NCBI GenBank assembly: GCA_023299895.1
Contig: JALZWI010000221.1
Coordinates: 1-7,513 of the forward strand
DNA from: Arenicella sp.
GTDB lineage: Bacteria; Pseudomonadota; Gammaproteobacteria; Arenicellales; Arenicellaceae
Length of the DNA: 7,513 nucleotides
Reading direction: 5' to 3'
Below, piece after piece: positions 1 to 6,882 of the stretch. Both the position numbers and the translations under genes were made by a program. The notes below the pieces were generated by a model. It ran no database searches and was not told the origin of the DNA. It worked only from the letters and a program-made list of their open reading frames with translations. Each line of letters opens with the position of its first letter. Position 1 is the first letter of the stretch.

Positions 1-331
1 CATCTTGCTGATTAATAATAAAAAACGCTTTCTGACTCTCGGAGAAACCAGTTTGTGCGGTTCGCCAATACACATCGAACAGGCTTGCTCTTTGCGGGGT
101 TTGTTTGAACTCAAAGCTAAGCTGTAATCCACACATCTGCGCGCGATTAAGATTAATATTATTTAGTACTAAATAGCCATCACTGCTGGTATTGCTGATA
201 TAACCTTGCGTGTCCGTGACTAAGTCTTTGTATTGAATGTCAGAAAATTGTTCACTGGGCACAAAAGCAAAGGCACTCATGCTGAGCAAGAGGCTTAACA
301 CTAATCCAGAAGTTTTGATCAAAGAACTCAT
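1..331 (-). CDS. Secreted protein of unknown function, C-terminus cut by the left edge
   Basis: The frame is open from the ATG at 331-329 to the window edge, giving at least 110 residues. The ATG overlaps the TGA of the upstream membrane-protein gene (ATGA, 4 bp), and a GAGGAG Shine-Dalgarno sequence lies about 8 nt upstream, inside the end of that gene. The N-terminus is a signal peptide: a short basic start, a hydrophobic core at residues 8-20 and an SAFA/F cleavage site near residue 22. No lipobox Cys is present. The mature part looks beta-rich. It contains FDVYWRT followed by GFSESQKAFFII, the same pattern seen in the first gene of this operon (YYNYGYGYNEGHQQSFEL). Such GF.E patterns are familiar from beta-sandwich domains that accompany membrane glycosyltransferases. 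I do not recognise a named family. A periplasmic or exported partner of the GT-C-like protein is an inference. Confidence 0.85.
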   Translation of the reverse strand, partial: MSSLIKTSGLVLSLLLSMSAFAFVPSEQFSDIQYKDLVTDTQGYISNTSSDGYLVLNNINLNRAQMCGLQLSFEFKQTPQRASLFDVYWRTAQTGFSESQKAFFIINQQD

Positions 332-1665
332 TGTTCATTCTCCTCAATCAGCCCTTGCTCCTTATTCTGACCCTTATAGGCCTGTAACATTAGGTAGCCA
401 ATATAAATCATACATGCGCAGTACATGGTGCGGCACAGACGTTGAAACGTCGTTAGGTCAATCATGCCTTCTAAGCCTAAGGCGCGATACATCGCAGGAA
501 AATTCGGTAACCCTGCCATATTAATCGACCAGGGTGATGCCAACCATGTGGTAAATACACCGAGGTCTGTGATCGATAAATTAAATACAAACCATGTTAG
601 ACACAGTAAAATAAGTGGCTTGAAATAGTCGCGATGGTACGACAAGAAAATACAGGGGAAGATCATCATCCAAGAGGTGTAATACGCGGTATGCGAAGAC
701 AAACAGAAAAATGCCATCAATACAAAACCGTATAACAACAATGCTTTTTGGTGCAAGTCTACTGTAGAGTTCCAAGCGTAGAGCAGAGTAAAAAAGTACA
801 CCATTGGAAAAACAATAAAGGATCCAACAATAAACTGGAATAAATGTTCAACCCGACCCTCTGAGGCAATTGATGTTACTTCACGGCCAAACGCATCGAC
901 ATTGCCACCGGCAATCGAAATTAACTGTACCGACACCGCCACTGCAAATCCAACAATCGCTATGGCAGTAACGCGCCTTAGTAAACTATATTCCTTGCAC
1001 GATGGTGAGCACACCATTGCCGCAAAGAGTGGCCCAAGAAATATATATAACTCACGTGAGTTAATGCTAAGCCCGATCAAAACCGCAGAGAGCAATAAGT
1101 TATGTCGTTTTAGCGCCAGTAAAGACAACATGCAAAACATAATTGGAATCGACTCAAAACGACCAAAAATGTAAAAAGCATAAATACAAACTGGATTAAA
1201 CAACCAAAATAAAACGGCATTGCGAGCCCCTGGCGAACGATCACAATAAACATACATTGCCCAAGCGGTAATTAAATCAGCCACTAAGAATGGCAATTTA
1301 ATAACAAACAACGTTCTGAAAATAGTGTTCTGACTAACAAACTCCATGTATTCAATCGGATGAGCCGTTGAGTTAGTCATATCGGCATGCGCGAACAGCA
1401 TTTCTTTATTGTCAAGAAATATCGAAGTTACCTTAAAAAACAATAATTGAAATAACGACGTCGCATTGCGACTTATATCATCAAAATATATGCCATTAAT
1501 ATCCCAAAAATAAATGCGGCGTGCTTCAGATAAGACATCGACATGACCAAAAAACGGTATTAATACAATGCGCAAGATAATGGCAATTATCACCAAACGG
1601 AAGAATGTCTCGCCCGATATAAAGGCTTTGGATTGCGCTACCATATGGTTATGAATCGTGTTCAT
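328..1665 (-). CDS. Polytopic membrane protein, putative GT-C-type glycosyltransferase
   Basis: This 445-residue protein has about ten hydrophobic segments (roughly residues 22-39, 118-140, 148-166, 172-185, 190-218, 232-252, 275-297, 307-343, 349-366 and 411-429). A long extracytoplasmic loop at about 40-117 follows the first segment and carries acidic residues (HVDVLSEARR). That is the usual place for the catalytic Asp/Glu of GT-C fold enzymes, which use polyprenyl-phosphate sugars. Stretches such as FWLFNPVCIYAFYIFGRFES followed by a hydrophobic helix and SINSRELYIFLGP resemble the PIG-M/GT87-like mannosyltransferase layout, but I see no diagnostic motif. The start ATG overlaps the TAA of the preceding gene by one base (TAATG). 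There is no good Shine-Dalgarno sequence, so translation is probably coupled. A flippase- or polymerase-like envelope protein is the main alternative. Confidence 0.8.
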   Translation of the reverse strand: MNTIHNHMVAQSKAFISGETFFRLVIIAIILRIVLIPFFGHVDVLSEARRIYFWDINGIYFDDISRNATSLFQLLFFKVTSIFLDNKEMLFAHADMTNSTAHPIEYMEFVSQNTIFRTLFVIKLPFLVADLITAWAMYVYCDRSPGARNAVLFWLFNPVCIYAFYIFGRFESIPIMFCMLSLLALKRHNLLLSAVLIGLSINSRELYIFLGPLFAAMVCSPSCKEYSLLRRVTAIAIVGFAVAVSVQLISIAGGNVDAFGREVTSIASEGRVEHLFQFIVGSFIVFPMVYFFTLLYAWNSTVDLHQKALLLYGFVLMAFFCLSSHTAYYTSWMMIFPCIFLSYHRDYFKPLILLCLTWFVFNLSITDLGVFTTWLASPWSINMAGLPNFPAMYRALGLEGMIDLTTFQRLCRTMYCACMIYIGYLMLQAYKGQNKEQGLIEENEQ

Positions 1666-2120
1666 TAGCGCAAACCGAGCAATTTATGATTAATGTCTGC
1701 CAGCTCGAGCGGCGAGTCCTGAGAAACAACAACGGCAGATTCTAATTCTTCATACTCTAAGCCATTTTTTTCAATTTTCACACTACTGATATTAAACGGT
1801 TGTGCGCTATTAATGCGTAACGAATTGAGTTTCTTCCAGGCTGAAACAGTGAAGCTAATAGTCTGAACTTGATCACCAATTAACTCAAAGCTCTGTTGAT
1901 GACCTTCATTATAACCATAACCATAATTATAATAAGTGCTTAGCTTGCCACTGCTCACTGTCTGCAGACCTATCGTCACACTGTAAGGTTGAGTTTTAGC
2001 AATGGCCTCGTAGCGAAACGACAAGTACAGCATAACGACAGCCACACAAAGAATGATGACAGCAAACGTGACAAGGAGTAATAATTTTAGGGACTTAGGC
2101 TTATTTTGGTCACTTACCAT
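1665..2120 (-). CDS. Membrane-anchored periplasmic protein, glycosyltransferase-associated domain-like
   Basis: This 151-residue protein has a Lys-rich cytoplasmic N-terminus, one membrane segment at about residues 11-33 and a periplasmic domain of about 115 residues. The domain looks all-beta. It has STYYNYGYGYNEGHQQSFEL, then a strand containing ISFTVSAWKKLNSLRINSAQ, then PFNISSVKIEKNG. This order (a Y/F pair, G.G[FY].E, an 'LRI(D/N)' strand, then 'v.I..I.i') recalls the small beta-sandwich domains found beside or within bacterial membrane glycosyltransferases. It begins 80 bp after the histidine kinase and overlaps the next gene by one base (TAATG), so it is the first gene of a tight three-gene set. 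No clear Shine-Dalgarno sequence precedes the ATG. Which sugar or lipid it serves cannot be seen from the sequence. Confidence 0.82.
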   Translation of the reverse strand: MVSDQNKPKSLKLLLLVTFAVIILCVAVVMLYLSFRYEAIAKTQPYSVTIGLQTVSSGKLSTYYNYGYGYNEGHQQSFELIGDQVQTISFTVSAWKKLNSLRINSAQPFNISSVKIEKNGLEYEELESAVVVSQDSPLELADINHKLLGLR

Positions 2121-2200
2121 GACGTCATATTAGAATTGTCTCAACCGCACAAAAGAATAACAGAAAAGGCTCAGTGCCACTATGCAATTTTATTGGCTGT

Positions 2201-3553
2201 CTATGTGAGTAACACTCTAAATATCGTGCCGCTTGGCTCATTATTTTTAATGCTTAGCCTACCTTCGTAAGCATCTACAATACCTTTGACAATATTGAGC
2301 CCCAGTCCATGCCCGGGCGTTTGGCTGTCTAACCTGACGCCTCGTTGCAATATGGAATCTTTGCGATCATCATCAATTCCAGGGCCATCATCTGAGACAG
2401 TTAGCTCGGTCGCTTTTCTGCTTCCTAAATCAGCATTGGTTTTATTTTCAATCTTGATTGTTATCTCTGAGTTCGCCCATTTAAAGGCATTTTCGAGTAA
2501 GTTTCCGCATAACTCCATCCAATCACCTTCGTCACCAAAGAACTGTAGACCTGTTTGAATATCGACAGTGACACTAAGCGATTTATCTGCATATAACTTG
2601 TTCAAGGAGTTGAGTATTTTATTGGTAGGTTCTTCAATCTGAATAGCCTGAGCAAAACGCCTTCGGCCAACCGCTGAGGCGCTTTGCAGCTGATAGTCAA
2701 TAATTGTTTGGATAGAGTCTAATTGGTGTGCCACATCATCTTTATTAACATTGCTGTAGTTAATGCCTTTGAGTACAGCAAGCGGCGTTTTTAGGCTGTG
2801 CGCTAAATTACCTAAGACTTCTTTTTGTTGACTAATACGTTGCTCTTCTACATTAAGTAACTGATTTAAATTCTGCGTCAGTCGACTAACTTCATCTGGA
2901 TAGTTTTCGTCAAAACGTTGTCGTGTGCCCTGTTCAATTTCAGCAACTTGATGCGTTACTCGCACTAATGGTTTAAGTGCCCAAGTAAGCAGGAGCAACA
3001 ATAACGCTAACAAACTGCTGCCTAACACAGCCAACCAAATAATAATTTGTTGGCGATAAGAACCCAAGCGCCTATCATACGCAATGGTTTTCTCTGCTAC
3101 TTGTATGGTAAAAGGCAAATCTCCCTGTTCGGTCTCCCACTCCACATTCAATGACGTGGCAACCATGCTAGGTTGGTCTGGCCAAACAAACTGAGGATAA
3201 AATTGAAATTCACCAAGGTTACCTAACAATACTGGCATTGTAAGCCCAAGGGATGAAGCTGAAATCCAAACCACACCGTCTTGCGGGGTTGATATTTGTG
3301 CAAACAAATCTGAATCCGCTTGTAATAAACGCGCTTCTAATAATTCATTGACGACCGATAACTGATTGTCAAACACATCCACGTTCGACAACAATAAGAC
3401 TATTTGATTACGCAGTGCATCCTCTGCATTACTTAATACGCTTTGTTTAAACGCATTATTGAGACCGACTCCCATCACACCAAGAAAAAAAATTAACAAC
3501 AAAGCCGCAGAGATAAGTAAACGGCTTCTGAGTGATTGATTTTGGGTTGCCAT
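2201..3553 (-). CDS. phoQ-like: PhoQ-type sensor histidine kinase
   Basis: Inner-membrane sensor kinase of 450 residues, counted from the ATG at 3553. A TTG directly upstream (3556-3554) could add one residue, but neither start has a strong Shine-Dalgarno sequence. It has TM1 at about 11-31, a periplasmic sensor at 32-168, TM2 at about 169-190 and a HAMP linker at 191-243 with the RLTQNLNQLL stretch. The H-box is LAHSLKTPLAVL, with His252 as the phosphorylated residue. The N-box is GNLLENAFKWA (about 350-360), the G1 box is DDGPGI (388-393), and the ATP lid and G2 box form RGVRLDSQTPGHGLGL (404-419). The HSLKTPLAVL and RG.R.D...PG.G.GL wording is typical of PhoQ and its close relatives. The sensor domain lacks the run of consecutive acidic residues that binds divalent cations in enterobacterial PhoQ, so the signal may differ. 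It lies 14 bp after its response regulator. Confidence 0.95.
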   Translation of the reverse strand: MATQNQSLRSRLLISAALLLIFFLGVMGVGLNNAFKQSVLSNAEDALRNQIVLLLSNVDVFDNQLSVVNELLEARLLQADSDLFAQISTPQDGVVWISASSLGLTMPVLLGNLGEFQFYPQFVWPDQPSMVATSLNVEWETEQGDLPFTIQVAEKTIAYDRRLGSYRQQIIIWLAVLGSSLLALLLLLLTWALKPLVRVTHQVAEIEQGTRQRFDENYPDEVSRLTQNLNQLLNVEEQRISQQKEVLGNLAHSLKTPLAVLKGINYSNVNKDDVAHQLDSIQTIIDYQLQSASAVGRRRFAQAIQIEEPTNKILNSLNKLYADKSLSVTVDIQTGLQFFGDEGDWMELCGNLLENAFKWANSEITIKIENKTNADLGSRKATELTVSDDGPGIDDDRKDSILQRGVRLDSQTPGHGLGLNIVKGIVDAYEGRLSIKNNEPSGTIFRVLLT

Positions 3554-3567
3554 CAATATTGGGCTAC

Positions 3568-4245
3568 TTAACTACGCGGTATTCGGAACCGATAACCTTG
3601 GCCGCGCTGAGTTTCAATCGGTTTCAACTCATTTTCGGGGTCTAGTTTTTTACGCAAGCGGCGAATAAACACCTCAATAGTATTGCTGTCACGATCATCA
3701 TCTTCTTCATAGATATGATCTACCAACTCGCGCTTGGATAATACTTTGCCTGTGTGCATCATTAAGTATGACAATAAACGATACTCATAGGCGGTAATGG
3801 TCAGCGGCTCATCACGTAAAAAAACTTGCTTGCTCGATGTGTCGATTTTAACCGAGCCACAGACCAATGAATTATCAGCCAAGCCAACCGAACGGCGCAG
3901 TAAGACTTTAATTCGTGCTAGCAACTCTTCAGGTTGAAACGGTTTTGTTAGGTAATCATCAGCCCCTGCTTCCAAGCCCTCGACCTTTTCTTGCCAACGA
4001 CTTCGCGCAGTGAGAATTAAAATGGGGTACTTATGATCGGTTTCTCGCAGTTGTTTAATAAGGTCAACACCATTAATCTTAGGCAAACCAAGATCAATAA
4101 TTGCCAAATCGATTGGGTATTCTTGACCAAAATACAGCCCTTCTTCGCCATCACTGGCGACATCCACAACATAGTCCTGCTCACGTAATGAATCTGCAAG
4201 CTGCTGTTGTAAAGTAAGTTCGTCTTCGACAATCAAGAGTCGCAT
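3568..4245 (-). CDS. phoP-like: PhoP-like OmpR-family response regulator
   Basis: Cytoplasmic transcription factor of 225 residues, the normal size for the family. The receiver domain (1-115) has the acidic pair in VEDE, the phosphoacceptor Asp51 in IIDLGLP, Thr79 in LTAR and Lys101 in TKPF. The C-terminal winged-helix DNA-binding domain (about 125-222) has the recognition-helix region DSNTIEVFIRRLRKKLD and the wing RGQGYRF. IDLGLP, LTAR..WQ.KV and GADDY.TKPF closely match PhoP. Family members bind as dimers to direct repeats 11 bp apart, which is relevant to the array at 5402-5450. The ATG is preceded by AGGG at about 9 nt. The gene follows the PepSY gene after 36 bp and is followed by its kinase after 14 bp, so the three form an operon. 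Confidence 0.96.
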   Translation of the reverse strand: MRLLIVEDELTLQQQLADSLREQDYVVDVASDGEEGLYFGQEYPIDLAIIDLGLPKINGVDLIKQLRETDHKYPILILTARSRWQEKVEGLEAGADDYLTKPFQPEELLARIKVLLRRSVGLADNSLVCGSVKIDTSSKQVFLRDEPLTITAYEYRLLSYLMMHTGKVLSKRELVDHIYEEDDDRDSNTIEVFIRRLRKKLDPENELKPIETQRGQGYRFRIPRS

Positions 4246-4281
4246 TTAATATTACCCTAGATTAACTTAATAGAGGTGTGG

Positions 4282-4686
4282 CTACTTTCGCGCACTGACT
4301 GAAATATTTTTAACTTTTCCGTTGGGCAGTAAAACTCGAACACTGTAGGTAGCTGTCTTTTCGTCTAACGACATTTTTACTACTTGACCGTTATAGCTGC
4401 TTTTTACTTCTTGCATTACTTCACTCTTGCTACGCAAAACAGTGCTACTTTTACCGAGTTGCGTTTGAGCTTGTCTAGCTTGGGCTTGCCTAAGTGGTTG
4501 CAATACTGAATGATAGGATGATTCGTTTATATCTCGTAAATGTAAGCCTAGTGACTCATTCGATGGTGATTTATTGCCATTTGCATTGAGCGCAAAGGTC
4601 GGCCCAGATAAGCATAAAACACTCAAAAAACTTAGAACTAAAGAGATCTTAAGTGTTTTTTGTCTGTGTTTTTTTACTGCTTTCAT
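4282..4686 (-). CDS. Secreted PepSY-domain protein, first gene of the two-component operon
   Basis: This 134-residue protein has a strongly basic N-terminus (KAVKKHRQK), a hydrophobic core at about 13-27 and a likely signal peptidase I site after GPTFA, near residue 32. The Cys at 25 is not in a lipobox. The middle (55-80) is rich in Gln and Ala and probably helical. Residues 85-134 match one PepSY unit: SKSEVMQEVKSSYNG, then VVKMSL, then YSVRVLLPNGKVKNISV. PepSY proteins are periplasmic and are often encoded next to PhoPQ-like systems in gammaproteobacteria. There they are thought to modulate a sensor or protease. A role on the sensor domain of the kinase encoded two genes later is therefore an inference from position. 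The ATG has only a poor Shine-Dalgarno sequence. Confidence 0.88.
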   Translation of the reverse strand: MKAVKKHRQKTLKISLVLSFLSVLCLSGPTFALNANGNKSPSNESLGLHLRDINESSYHSVLQPLRQAQARQAQTQLGKSSTVLRSKSEVMQEVKSSYNGQVVKMSLDEKTATYSVRVLLPNGKVKNISVSARK

Positions 4687-4724
4687 TTAAATAATATCGC
4701 TTTGAATTAAATTTTGTACTGCCT

Positions 4725-4730
4725 ATTATA
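4725..4730 (-). promoter_or_regulatory. Consensus -10 hexamer of the PepSY / two-component operon
   Basis: The minus strand reads TATAAT, a perfect sigma-70 -10 box, about 39 bp upstream of the PepSY ATG. At a 17-bp spacing the -35 position (4748-4753) reads TAGTCG, which matches consensus poorly and lies inside the 12-bp dyad. Recognition may therefore need an activator, or the start may depend on the -10 element alone. Confidence 0.5.
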
Positions 4731-4736
4731 ATCATT

Positions 4737-4769
4737 GGAGTAGTAATCGACTAGCATGATTACTACTCC
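4737..4769. repeat. Perfect 12-bp inverted repeat between the YcfJ-like gene and the PepSY operon
   Basis: The arms GGAGTAGTAATC (4737-4748) and GATTACTACTCC (4758-4769) are exactly complementary, with a 9-nt loop. The dyad begins 17 bp after the stop of the glycine-zipper gene, so as RNA it could end or stabilise that transcript. It is not a textbook terminator: the minus strand continues with AATGAT, and only the plus-strand side has a short run of four T. It also covers the -35 position of the PepSY-operon promoter, so an operator role is equally possible. Confidence 0.7.
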
Positions 4770-4786
4770 TTTTGAAAAACATTCAA

Positions 4787-5341
4787 TTATGCTGGGTTAA
4801 CAGACACATTTACACGAATGCGCTTACCAGGATGTTGAGCCGTTTGAGTATGCAACACCTTGCCGTTAAAACGATATGCAACATCATACCCTACGACGCG
4901 TTCTTGTTTTGTATAAGAATCTTGAATTTCACAATGTTGCACTACCTGATACGTCGAACCACGTTGTGCATTCTTACTTTTAATGTCGTTTGCAACTGAA
5001 GCACCCAACACCGCACCAGCAACAGTGGCAATATCTTGACCACGGCCTCGACCAAACTCATTGCCAATCGCAGCACCGATTATACCCCCTAATATTGTAG
5101 AGGTATGGCTTGCTTGTGAGCGAGTACTTACACGCTCATCCCAACATTGTTCTACAGGGTTATTAACGCGATACGTTTCAACCACTGGCGTTACACCAAC
5201 CACTTGCGCATATTCAACATTTGAATAACGTGAGTTAGTATAGCTTTTAGCCGTTGCTGGTGTGGCAATAGTTGCTAATACACTCGCAATCACTAATGAC
5301 GAAGTTAATTTTTTGATTGATTTGTTAGTAGTCGTTTTCAT
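4787..5341 (-). CDS. Secreted glycine-zipper 2TM protein, YcfJ/UmoD-like
   Basis: This 184-residue protein has a signal peptide ending at about residue 31 (ATPATA/KS). It has no lipobox, so it is probably periplasmic or outer-membrane associated. The core is a glycine-zipper 2TM segment at about 84-117: GGIIGAAIGNEFGRGRGQ followed by TVAGAVLGASVAND. This is the Rick_17kDa_Anti/YMGG-like pattern of two short Gly-x3-Gly helices. Two cysteines (Cys66 in EQCWDE and Cys137 in QHCEIQ) flank the zipper and could form a disulfide, as in YcfJ relatives. The C-terminal part (130-180) resembles YcfJ: ERVVGYDVAYRFNGK. In Proteus, the relative UmoD affects flagellar regulation, but the function in this organism is not evident. 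The start is supported by AGGAG 7 nt upstream. The upstream region carries the 11-bp direct-repeat array. Confidence 0.9.
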   Translation of the reverse strand: MKTTTNKSIKKLTSSLVIASVLATIATPATAKSYTNSRYSNVEYAQVVGVTPVVETYRVNNPVEQCWDERVSTRSQASHTSTILGGIIGAAIGNEFGRGRGQDIATVAGAVLGASVANDIKSKNAQRGSTYQVVQHCEIQDSYTKQERVVGYDVAYRFNGKVLHTQTAQHPGKRIRVNVSVNPA

Positions 5342-5362
5342 ACTGTACTCCTGATTTAAATT

Positions 5363-5377
5363 CCCGTCTAAGACAGG
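5363..5377. repeat. Imperfect dyad in the 5' leader of the YcfJ-like gene
   Basis: CCCGTCT and AGACAGG flank a central A, with one mismatch per arm. The site lies between the direct-repeat array and the Shine-Dalgarno sequence of the YcfJ-like gene. A second dyad, GGTTTCG (5381-5387) and CGAAACC (5403-5409), sits just beside it and overlaps the last array unit. Either could be an operator or a leader hairpin. Confidence 0.35.
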
Positions 5378-5401
5378 CTTGGTTTCGATGGTGCTAATGT
5401 A

Positions 5402-5450
5402 CCGAAACCTCCCTGAATGCTAGCTGAACTGAAACCGAACCGAAGCTGAA
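5402..5450 (-). promoter_or_regulatory. Operator array: TTC(A/G)G direct repeats at 11-bp steps
   Basis: On the minus strand TTCAG or TTCGG occurs at 5450-5446, 5439-5435, 5428-5424, 5417-5413 and 5406-5402, each exactly 11 bp from the next. Two more copies (5444-5440 and 5433-5429), also 11 bp apart, lie in a second register. Direct repeats of 5-6 bp with an 11-bp period are the known binding geometry of OmpR/PhoB-family dimers. The array lies 60-110 bp upstream of the YcfJ-like start. A -10-like TACATT (5401-5396) begins 11 bp after the last TTCAG. Regulation by the PhoP-like protein encoded in this window is plausible but not shown. The PepSY operon promoter has no such repeats. Confidence 0.7.
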
Positions 5451-5470
5451 CAACATTTATGAGATAAATA

Positions 5471-5506
5471 GCAAAGAGCTGAGCAATGTTCCTTAGCTCT
5501 CTTTGC
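5471..5506 (-). terminator. Stem-loop at the antiporter stop codon, possible terminator
   Basis: GCAAAGAG (5471-5478) pairs perfectly with CTCTTTGC (5499-5506), and an inner AGCT/AGCT pair can also form. The right arm lies in the last codons of the antiporter gene and the left arm just after its TAA. On the minus strand the stem is followed by TATTTATCTC, only moderately T-rich. It is a weak intrinsic terminator candidate that would insulate the downstream array and gene. Confidence 0.45.
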
Positions 5507-6728
5507 GAATAACCTCCTTAGACTGTAAGTTTTCAGTTTTATTTTTGTCAGCCCATTTTGCATACCACGCAGCAGCCGGGGCGGCGCTCATTCCATGTAA
5601 TAGCGCACTGATCCAAACAGTATTTATCGCAATCATCAATATAGGTTCGGCATAGGTCTGATCGATTTGACCAACGATGAGCAAGGCAAATAATGCCGTT
5701 GCTAAACCACGTGGCCCAAACCAACCAAAAAACAGCCGTGTTACTGGTTTGGCATCCGTTCCGATTAAACTTATCCAGATTGCCAGTGGACGAATAACGA
5801 ATAAACTCAACGCAATTAAGGCCAGCGTAACTAAATTCAAATGATGTAATGCTTTGGGTAACAAAACGAGACCAATCAATAAAAACGACGCCCAAACCAA
5901 TATCTGCCCTTCGCTCTCAACGAATTCACTAACGTGAACCACTTTATCTTTAAGTATATATCCAAATACCAGTCCAGCACTGAAAGCCGCGATAAAACCA
6001 TTGCCATTAATCATACTAGCCGCGACATAGGCTGAAATCGCCAGAGCAATGGCTGCGATGCCTTCGAGTTCAGCGTTAGAAAACTGCTTCGCTTGAGCCC
6101 ACAACATCATCTTTCCTCCAAGCCAACCAAAGAGTACGCCTACGACAGGCCCTAAAATAAGTTGTTGCGAGGTAAATATTAAAAAGTTTTCTTGATGTTC
6201 CGCATCCGACATACTTAAAATACAGGCAAAAAACAAGATGATTGGTAACGCTAGGCCATCATTTAAACCACTTTCAACGACGATTGAACGGCGCTCACGA
6301 ATTGGCACAGCCTTATTGCTGACCACAGCCTGCCCAAGAGCTGCATCGGTCGGTGCTAAAATCGATGCTAGTAATGCCACTGCTAATAATGACCAACTCG
6401 GAAACAATAGACTGGCGACTCCGGTACCGAGCAGGATAGCCAGAGGTAAACCAATCAATAACATTCGTTGTGGCCAAATACGCTTTTTCTTAAGAGCCGC
6501 TAAATCAGTCAAACTCGCATCGGAAAACAACAAAACAATCAGTGCGGCCTCAGCCACCAAGTGCAATATATGTTCAGAATTTTCGGGTGGCACAAACCCA
6601 CATAAACTAATCACATACCCCAATCCTAAAAATATGATAGGTGCAGTAACAATTGTTGATGATAATCGGTTTGCAAAAAATGCATAACAGATAATACAAA
6701 TCATGACTGCTAAAATAGTTATTTGCAT
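5493..6728 (-). CDS. CPA1-family (NhaP-type) Na+/H+ or K+/H+ antiporter
   Basis: Inner-membrane protein of 411 residues made almost entirely of hydrophobic helices. Such proteins exchange cytoplasmic Na+ or K+ for protons to control pH and salt. Family hallmarks are visible: LASILAPTDAALGQAVV with PTD at 126-128, the ion-binding ND pair (Asn156-Asp157) in VESGLNDGLALP, and GWFGPRGLATALFALL near 335-350 with the conserved Arg340. The protein ends in a short charged tail (about 391-411) without the long cytoplasmic regulatory domain or TrkA domains of some relatives, so it is of the compact type. The ATG at 6728 has no convincing Shine-Dalgarno sequence, but the first helix begins directly after it. 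The gene stands alone, with non-coding DNA on both sides. Ion preference cannot be read from the sequence. Confidence 0.93.
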   Translation of the reverse strand: MQITILAVMICIICYAFFANRLSSTIVTAPIIFLGLGYVISLCGFVPPENSEHILHLVAEAALIVLLFSDASLTDLAALKKKRIWPQRMLLIGLPLAILLGTGVASLLFPSWSLLAVALLASILAPTDAALGQAVVSNKAVPIRERRSIVVESGLNDGLALPIILFFACILSMSDAEHQENFLIFTSQQLILGPVVGVLFGWLGGKMMLWAQAKQFSNAELEGIAAIALAISAYVAASMINGNGFIAAFSAGLVFGYILKDKVVHVSEFVESEGQILVWASFLLIGLVLLPKALHHLNLVTLALIALSLFVIRPLAIWISLIGTDAKPVTRLFFGWFGPRGLATALFALLIVGQIDQTYAEPILMIAINTVWISALLHGMSAAPAAAWYAKWADKNKTENLQSKEVIRKES

Positions 6729-6772
6729 AGGTTTTTAAGTTATTAAGTTTTAATATTTAAATTGTCGCTTTG

Positions 6773-6785
6773 ACGTTAGTAACGT
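6773..6785. promoter_or_regulatory. Palindrome upstream of the antiporter gene, possible operator
   Basis: ACGTTA and TAACGT surround a single central G, a perfect 6+1+6 dyad 45 bp upstream of the antiporter ATG. A possible promoter for the gene (minus-strand TTGATG at 6829-6824, 17-bp spacer, TATTTA at 6806-6801) would start transcription just before it. That would be a suitable position for a repressor site. The promoter hexamers are weak matches. Confidence 0.35.
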
Positions 6786-6800
6786 ATCACTAGCTTTAAA

Positions 6801-6829
6801 TAAATAGGGCTGTCATACACATACATCAA
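6801..6829 (-). promoter_or_regulatory. Possible promoter of the antiporter gene
   Basis: The minus strand has TTGATG (6829-6824), a 17-bp spacer and TATTTA (6806-6801). The -35 box matches consensus at four of six positions and the -10 box at three. The position is reasonable, but the match is weak. Confidence 0.25.
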
Positions 6830-6882
6830 CTTGTAATTAATTAAGTATACGGTGATTACGACCAGAGAGAAATTTTTGATAA

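Noticed and set aside
237..1174. Plus-strand ORFs of 90-95 codons antisense to the left-end genes
   Set aside because: They overlap well-supported minus-strand frames with signal peptide and membrane segments, and they lack ribosome-binding sites.
2121..2200. Terminator between the kinase gene and the 151-residue protein gene
   Set aside because: The only stem, GGC/GCC around ACTGA followed by TTTTCTG, has 3 bp and is too weak. The 80-bp gap holds no convincing promoter either.
3554..3556. TTG start codon for the histidine kinase
   Set aside because: An ATG follows directly in frame and neither has a better ribosome-binding site, so the ATG is the simpler choice.
4772..4999. Plus-strand 75-codon ORF
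   Set aside because: It lies antisense to the glycine-zipper gene, has no Shine-Dalgarno sequence and its product looks like a shadow translation.
6238..6687. Plus-strand 149-codon ORF inside the antiporter gene
   Set aside because: It is fully antisense to conserved antiporter helices including the ND motif, and its product has no domain character.
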